NCBI GenBank assembly: GCA_021782055.1
Contig: JAJXVP010000099.1
Coordinates: 1-9,409 of the forward strand
Source of the DNA: a bacterium
Lineage (GTDB): Bacteria; Spirochaetota; Spirochaetia; JABEVK01
DNA length: 9,409 nucleotides
Reading direction: 5' to 3'
Every line of letters starts with the position of its first letter. Position 1 is the stretch's first letter. A program made the translations under genes and the position numbers. Positions 6,748-9,409 of this stretch are shown in pieces. The notes beneath the pieces are model-generated. The model saw nothing but the letters and a program-made list of their open reading frames with translations, was not told where the DNA came from and did not search any database.

Positions 6748-6768
6748 CAGTAAACCGGTCTTTACCAT
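6739..6768 (+). promoter_or_regulatory. Candidate promoter of fabH
   Basis: TTGACC (6739-6744) and TACCAT (6763-6768) are separated by 18 bp. The -10 matches consensus at four positions only. Transcription would start near 6775, leaving a leader of about 20 nt with the AGGAG ribosome site at 6785-6789. The -35 is inside the inverted repeat, so factor binding there would affect fabH. Confidence 0.45.
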
Positions 6769-6795
6769 GGCGTCAACTTTTGACAGGAGCTTTTT

Positions 6796-7743
6796 TTGAC
6801 ACCTCGCGTTCTATCCACGGGAATGGCTCTACCCCTGCGCCGGGTGTCCAACCATGATCTTGCCCAGACTTTGGACACTTCGGATGAATGGATTTACAGC
6901 CATACAGGTATCCGTTATCGGTATCTAGCCGCCGAGGATGAAAATACTTCGGATTTAGCTGTTCGCGCCTGTCAGCAAGCCTTGACTCGGTCCGGAAGAA
7001 CCCCCGATGACGTTGATTTGATCTTAGTGGCGACGGGGTCACCAGATTATCCCGGTTTTCCTTCCTGCGCCTCGATCGTTCAAGATAAACTTGGTTGTCA
7101 TCATGCTGGCGCCATGGACTTGGTTGCGGCTTGTTCAGGTTTTGTTTACGCCCTTGAGACAGCTCGATCTTTTCTTGTTTCCGGTGCCTCACGGCTTGTG
7201 CTGGTTGTGGGGGCAGAGGTCTTTTCTAGAATTGTTGATTGGTCTGATCGCTCGACCTGTGTTTTGTTTGGCGACGGCGCTGGTGCTGTTTTGGTCGGAA
7301 TGGACGATCAATTGCCTTCAGATAGCTTTCGCACCTCGCTATTGAGCTCAGATGGGTCGGGAGCTTTAGCGTTAACGAGTAGAACTGCTCAGTCTCCCTT
7401 CGTCCACATGGAGGGTAGGAGGGTTTACAATTTCGCCATTCAAGTCATGAAGGACTTGATTCTGTCCATCCTTGAGAAAAATTTCCTAACAATCCACGAT
7501 ATCCAATGGATCGTTCCACACCAAGCGAACTTCAGGATCATTGAAGCTGCTGCCAAAAGGATGGACGTTCCCGTAGAGAAATTCTACACGAATCTTGAGG
7601 AATATGCCAATACGTCAGGAGCCTCAATCCCCTTGGCGTTGGCTGAAATGGACCAAAAGGGACTTTTAGTTCGTGGCGAATGGGTATTGACAATTGGTTA
7701 TGGAGCGGGACTCACCGCAGGAGCGAACTTGTTTCGCTGGTAA
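6796..7743 (+). CDS. fabH: Beta-ketoacyl-ACP synthase III (FabH)
   Basis: A cytoplasmic condensing enzyme that starts type II fatty-acid synthesis by joining an acyl-CoA primer (acetyl-CoA or a branched one) to malonyl-ACP. The 315 residues match the usual length. The catalytic triad is present: C113 in VAACSGF, H242 in VPHQANFR and N272 in YANTSGASIP. W32 of SDEWIYSHTGIR and GYGAGLTAG at the C-terminus are family marks. Primer preference cannot be read from the sequence. The start is TTG at 6796, 6 nt after AGGAG; the next Met is residue 10, inside the first conserved strand. It stands apart from plsX, fabD and acpP, its common neighbours. The downstream signalling genes have their own -10 candidate. 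The inverted repeat upstream may regulate it. Confidence 0.95.
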   Translation: MTPRVLSTGMALPLRRVSNHDLAQTLDTSDEWIYSHTGIRYRYLAAEDENTSDLAVRACQQALTRSGRTPDDVDLILVATGSPDYPGFPSCASIVQDKLGCHHAGAMDLVAACSGFVYALETARSFLVSGASRLVLVVGAEVFSRIVDWSDRSTCVLFGDGAGAVLVGMDDQLPSDSFRTSLLSSDGSGALALTSRTAQSPFVHMEGRRVYNFAIQVMKDLILSILEKNFLTIHDIQWIVPHQANFRIIEAAAKRMDVPVEKFYTNLEEYANTSGASIPLALAEMDQKGLLVRGEWVLTIGYGAGLTAGANLFRW

Positions 7744-7808
7744 AAATCTAGCTAGAGGTTTTCTCCATTTTTCTTGCTTTCTTTGCCCGTACAGGTTACG
7801 ATTCTCTG

Positions 7809-7814
7809 TATAAG
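7809..7814 (+). promoter_or_regulatory. Candidate -10 box (TATAAG) of the ATPase/STAS/receptor operon
   Basis: TATAAG preceded by TG fits a -10 box. No good -35 lies 16-18 bp upstream. The gap from fabH (7744-7840) holds no convincing terminator, so read-through from fabH is also possible. AAGGTGG at 7828-7834 is the ribosome site, 6 nt before the ATG at 7841. Confidence 0.4.
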
Positions 7815-7840
7815 ACTTTTTGTCATAAAGGTGGTTTCCT

Positions 7841-8308
7841 ATGGCTAAGCCCGATGGATACATAGAAATTAGGTTCGGACCTCGGTGGAAGTACATCTCT
7901 CCAGCCCGGATATTTATTCAGAACTTCATTGCAATCGCCATCTCTGACCAGGCGAAGGCTGATGCCATAGCCATGGCTGCCTCTGAGCTTTTGGAAAATG
8001 CTGTCAAGTATGGGGCCAGCGAAGATACCCATTGTATCGTACAAGCCTTTCCCGAAACTGGTCTGATTACAGCCAGTGTGACGAATCAAGCCACTGAACA
8101 GGGGGCTAAAGAGGTTTCAGGGCTTTTCAAGAAGATTATGGCGGGTGATCCTCTGGAGGCCTATATTATGCAGATGCGTGAAGCCGCAACTCGTTCGGAT
8201 GGTAAGAGTCAGCTGGGTTTGGCGCGAATTCGGTACGAGACAGGGGCTAACTTGAAACTTGAGGTTTCACCCGAAAACAGGGTAACCATCACGATTGAAG
8301 TTCGCTAG
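7841..8308 (+). CDS. Small ATPase-fold regulator (HATPase/SpoIIAB-like, slr1658/slr1659-type pair)
   Basis: A 155-residue soluble protein with a stand-alone GHKL ATPase layout. ASELLENAVKYG (48-58) fits the N box with E49 and N53. ASVTNQA (78-84) sits where a DxGxG box belongs, with N82 in place of Asp. SQLGLARIRYETG (123-135) fits the G2/lid region ahead of the last strand. Size and order resemble anti-sigma kinases such as SpoIIAB/RsbW, but the G1 change means nucleotide binding or kinase action may be altered. With the next gene it resembles paired proteins that databases call slr1658/slr1659 superfamily regulators (from memory; I am not sure which name belongs to which gene). AAGGTGG decides the start. 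It is the first gene of a likely three-gene operon, 42 nt before the STAS-like gene. Confidence 0.8.
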   Translation: MAKPDGYIEIRFGPRWKYISPARIFIQNFIAIAISDQAKADAIAMAASELLENAVKYGASEDTHCIVQAFPETGLITASVTNQATEQGAKEVSGLFKKIMAGDPLEAYIMQMREAATRSDGKSQLGLARIRYETGANLKLEVSPENRVTITIEVR

Positions 8309-8325
8309 AAGTTATGTTTTGAGCA

Positions 8326-8350
8326 AGGAAGAATTTAACGAGGAAGAATT
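8326..8350 (+). repeat. Tandem 10-bp repeat carrying the ribosome site of the STAS-like gene
   Basis: AGGAAGAATT occurs at 8326-8335 and again at 8341-8350, a 15-nt period. The second copy, extended to GAGGAAG, is 7 nt before the ATG at 8351. The first copy has no start codon after it. Confidence 0.6.
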
Positions 8351-8731
8351 ATGAACAAATTAGGTATTGACCCCATTGCCCAGGATAAAATCAAAATTGA
8401 AGTTGCTGATAATGGTCCTGACATGGTAATTCGCTTTATTGGCGATATCGACATGGAGGATCCCAGCATCATCTTGGACCCCGTGTTTGAAAAGGTGCAT
8501 AGCGGGATGGTTTCGAAGAAAATTCCCGAAATTGTTGCGGACTTTAAAGGCCTCAATTTCTTGAACTCTTCGGGAATTAAAGCTGTTGCCAAGTGGATCA
8601 TGAAGCTAGCAATGTTGCCAGCGGACCAAAAATACCGGATCAAAATCGCTCACAACAAAGCGATTACCTGGCAGGTAACAAGCTTACCCACCCTGACCTT
8701 TTTGGTACCTGGGGCAGTGAAAATCGAATGA
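8351..8731 (+). CDS. STAS-fold small regulator (anti-sigma-antagonist-like)
   Basis: A 126-residue soluble protein. The alternation MVIRFIGDIDMEDPS, then IVADFKGLNFLNSSGIKAV, then the helix AKWIMKLAM matches the STAS core (SpoIIAA/RsbV-like). NSSG (72-75) takes the place of DSSG, whose first Ser is the phosphorylation site in SpoIIAA. S73 is therefore the candidate phospho-Ser, with the preceding Asp replaced by N72. A C-terminal extension (94-126) with ITWQVTSLPTLTFL is hydrophobic and could bind a partner. GAGG lies 7 nt before the ATG. Its TGA overlaps the ATG of the receptor-like gene, so the two are probably co-translated. The natural partner is the ATPase-fold protein upstream; whether it phosphorylates S73 is inference. 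Confidence 0.78.
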   Translation: MNKLGIDPIAQDKIKIEVADNGPDMVIRFIGDIDMEDPSIILDPVFEKVHSGMVSKKIPEIVADFKGLNFLNSSGIKAVAKWIMKLAMLPADQKYRIKIAHNKAITWQVTSLPTLTFLVPGAVKIE

Positions 8732-9409
8732 AAAATCGGCTTTCCCTCTTAGGGGCAGCCGTGCTGTGGGTAGCGATAACAACCCTTTGGGGGGAATTTG
8801 CCCGGTTACTGCCGTCAGGTCCATTGGTATTGGTAGGGGGGCTGGCGGCGGGTGTTCTGGGTTTTGTTGTTTTTTGGCGGCTGTTTTGGAAAAATTTACG
8901 AACAGAGGTACCTCCTATTGAATCTGTTGTCTCCGATGAGGATTTCAAGACTGAAGAGGTTTTGGATGTCGAGCCTCTTGAGGAGCTAGTGTCCGACGCA
9001 GAGGATTCAGAGGTGAAGGAAGTTTCAAACACGGACTCTTTAACGGTCGAAGCTCATGTAGCCGGGCAAGTATCTAGTGAGTGGTTTTCGGCAGTAAAGG
9101 AGTTTTTTTCTTCGTTACGAGGCCTTATGGCGCAACCTTCGCTTCCTGGTTATGAGGATCTAAAACAGAACGCAGAGTTTATCCGCGAAAATGTGCTCCG
9201 TGCCTACGAGATTTCTGACAATTTGGCAGGGACGGCACAGCAGGCTTTTAGCCTCTCGGAGCAGGTTCAAAATGGTGTCAAAGTTGTCACGAATGCCCTC
9301 AATGAGTCCATGAGGCAGTCGGAAGTTCTTTTTGAACAATCAAAAAAGATTGTCACTATTTTAGAGATGATGAGTGATGTCTCCGAAAAAATTCACGTCT
9401 TGTCAATTA
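8728..9409 (+). CDS. Methyl-accepting-chemotaxis-like membrane protein without HAMP, N-terminal part
   Basis: An open frame of 227 residues running off the right edge. Residues 5-21 and 31-51 are two membrane helices with a loop of about 10 residues, so there is almost no extracellular sensor. Residues 60-108 form a highly acidic linker: 18 Asp/Glu against two Lys. After a short region (118-140) comes a long helix with Glu/Gln/Ser heptads from about 145. The stretch 190-227 (ALNESMRQSEVLF, IVTILEMMSDVSEKIHVLSI) is typical of an MCP coiled coil just before the NA-IEAARAG-like hairpin, which would lie outside the window. No HAMP domain fits between helix and coiled coil. The start is ATG 8728 in an ATGA overlap with the STAS-like stop; no strong Shine-Dalgarno is present, so coupling is likely. 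A tie to CheA/CheW cannot be judged without the tip. Confidence 0.8.
   Translation, partial: MKNRLSLLGAAVLWVAITTLWGEFARLLPSGPLVLVGGLAAGVLGFVVFWRLFWKNLRTEVPPIESVVSDEDFKTEEVLDVEPLEELVSDAEDSEVKEVSNTDSLTVEAHVAGQVSSEWFSAVKEFFSSLRGLMAQPSLPGYEDLKQNAEFIRENVLRAYEISDNLAGTAQQAFSLSEQVQNGVKVVTNALNESMRQSEVLFEQSKKIVTILEMMSDVSEKIHVLSI

Noticed and set aside
6773..7192. 139-codon minus-strand open frame over the 5' end of fabH
   Set aside because: It is antisense to conserved fabH codons and highly charged with no recognisable motif.
7747..7756. TCTAGCTAGA palindrome after fabH as a terminator or operator
   Set aside because: As a hairpin it can form only three pairs around a four-base loop, and the T-rich stretch after it is interrupted.
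8664..9032. 122-codon minus-strand open frame rich in Ser/Thr
   Set aside because: It mirrors the acidic-linker codons of the receptor-like gene on the other strand; the plus-strand reading has helices, overlap start and an MCP-like coiled coil.

Overview
The window looks like bacterial chromosome at about 48-50 % GC (estimated by eye), tightly packed, with short gaps and three four-base gene overlaps. The gene content and style suggest a spirochaete, probably Spirochaetaceae-like. The pointers are a Lon-like (LonC/AAA_32-type) protease coupled to an atypical ATPase-like protein, a small two-helix membrane protein overlapping lspA, a long unrecognised cytoplasmic protein, and a small ATPase-fold / STAS-fold gene pair followed by a chemoreceptor-like gene. 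This assignment is inference from memory of those families and is only moderately secure. I see no phage, transposon, CRISPR or plasmid signature.

Layout. (1) Positions 1-3067, minus strand: an ATP-independent-type Lon-like protease, then, through an ATGA overlap, a GHKL-ATPase-like protein that runs off the left edge. A good promoter lies just upstream at 3089-3117. (2) Positions 3164-4723, plus strand, divergent from the protease: a Nif3-like metalloprotein, lspA (lipoprotein signal peptidase) and an overlapping two-helix membrane protein, apparently one operon. (3) Positions 4746-6422, minus strand, convergent with the lspA operon: a 558-residue coiled-coil protein of unknown function, apparently without a Shine-Dalgarno. 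(4) Positions 6585-6747: a tRNA-Ala(GGC) gene on the minus strand with a textbook promoter and intrinsic terminator. A perfect 10-bp inverted repeat upstream supplies the tRNA -35 box and, on the other strand, a -35-like box for fabH. (5) Positions 6796-7743, plus strand: fabH, starting fatty-acid elongation. (6) Positions 7841-9409, plus strand: a small ATPase-fold protein, a small STAS-fold protein and the N-terminal part of a HAMP-less chemoreceptor-like membrane protein, probably one operon.

How they fit together. lspA (lipoprotein maturation), the two-helix protein next to it, fabH and the protease are envelope or housekeeping functions. The most interesting part is the right end. A SpoIIAB-like ATPase fold, a SpoIIAA-like STAS fold and a receptor with an acidic linker and an MCP-like coiled coil look like a compact signalling module, a variant of partner switching. 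A second ATPase-like protein at the left end shows the same Asn-for-Asp change in its G1 box.
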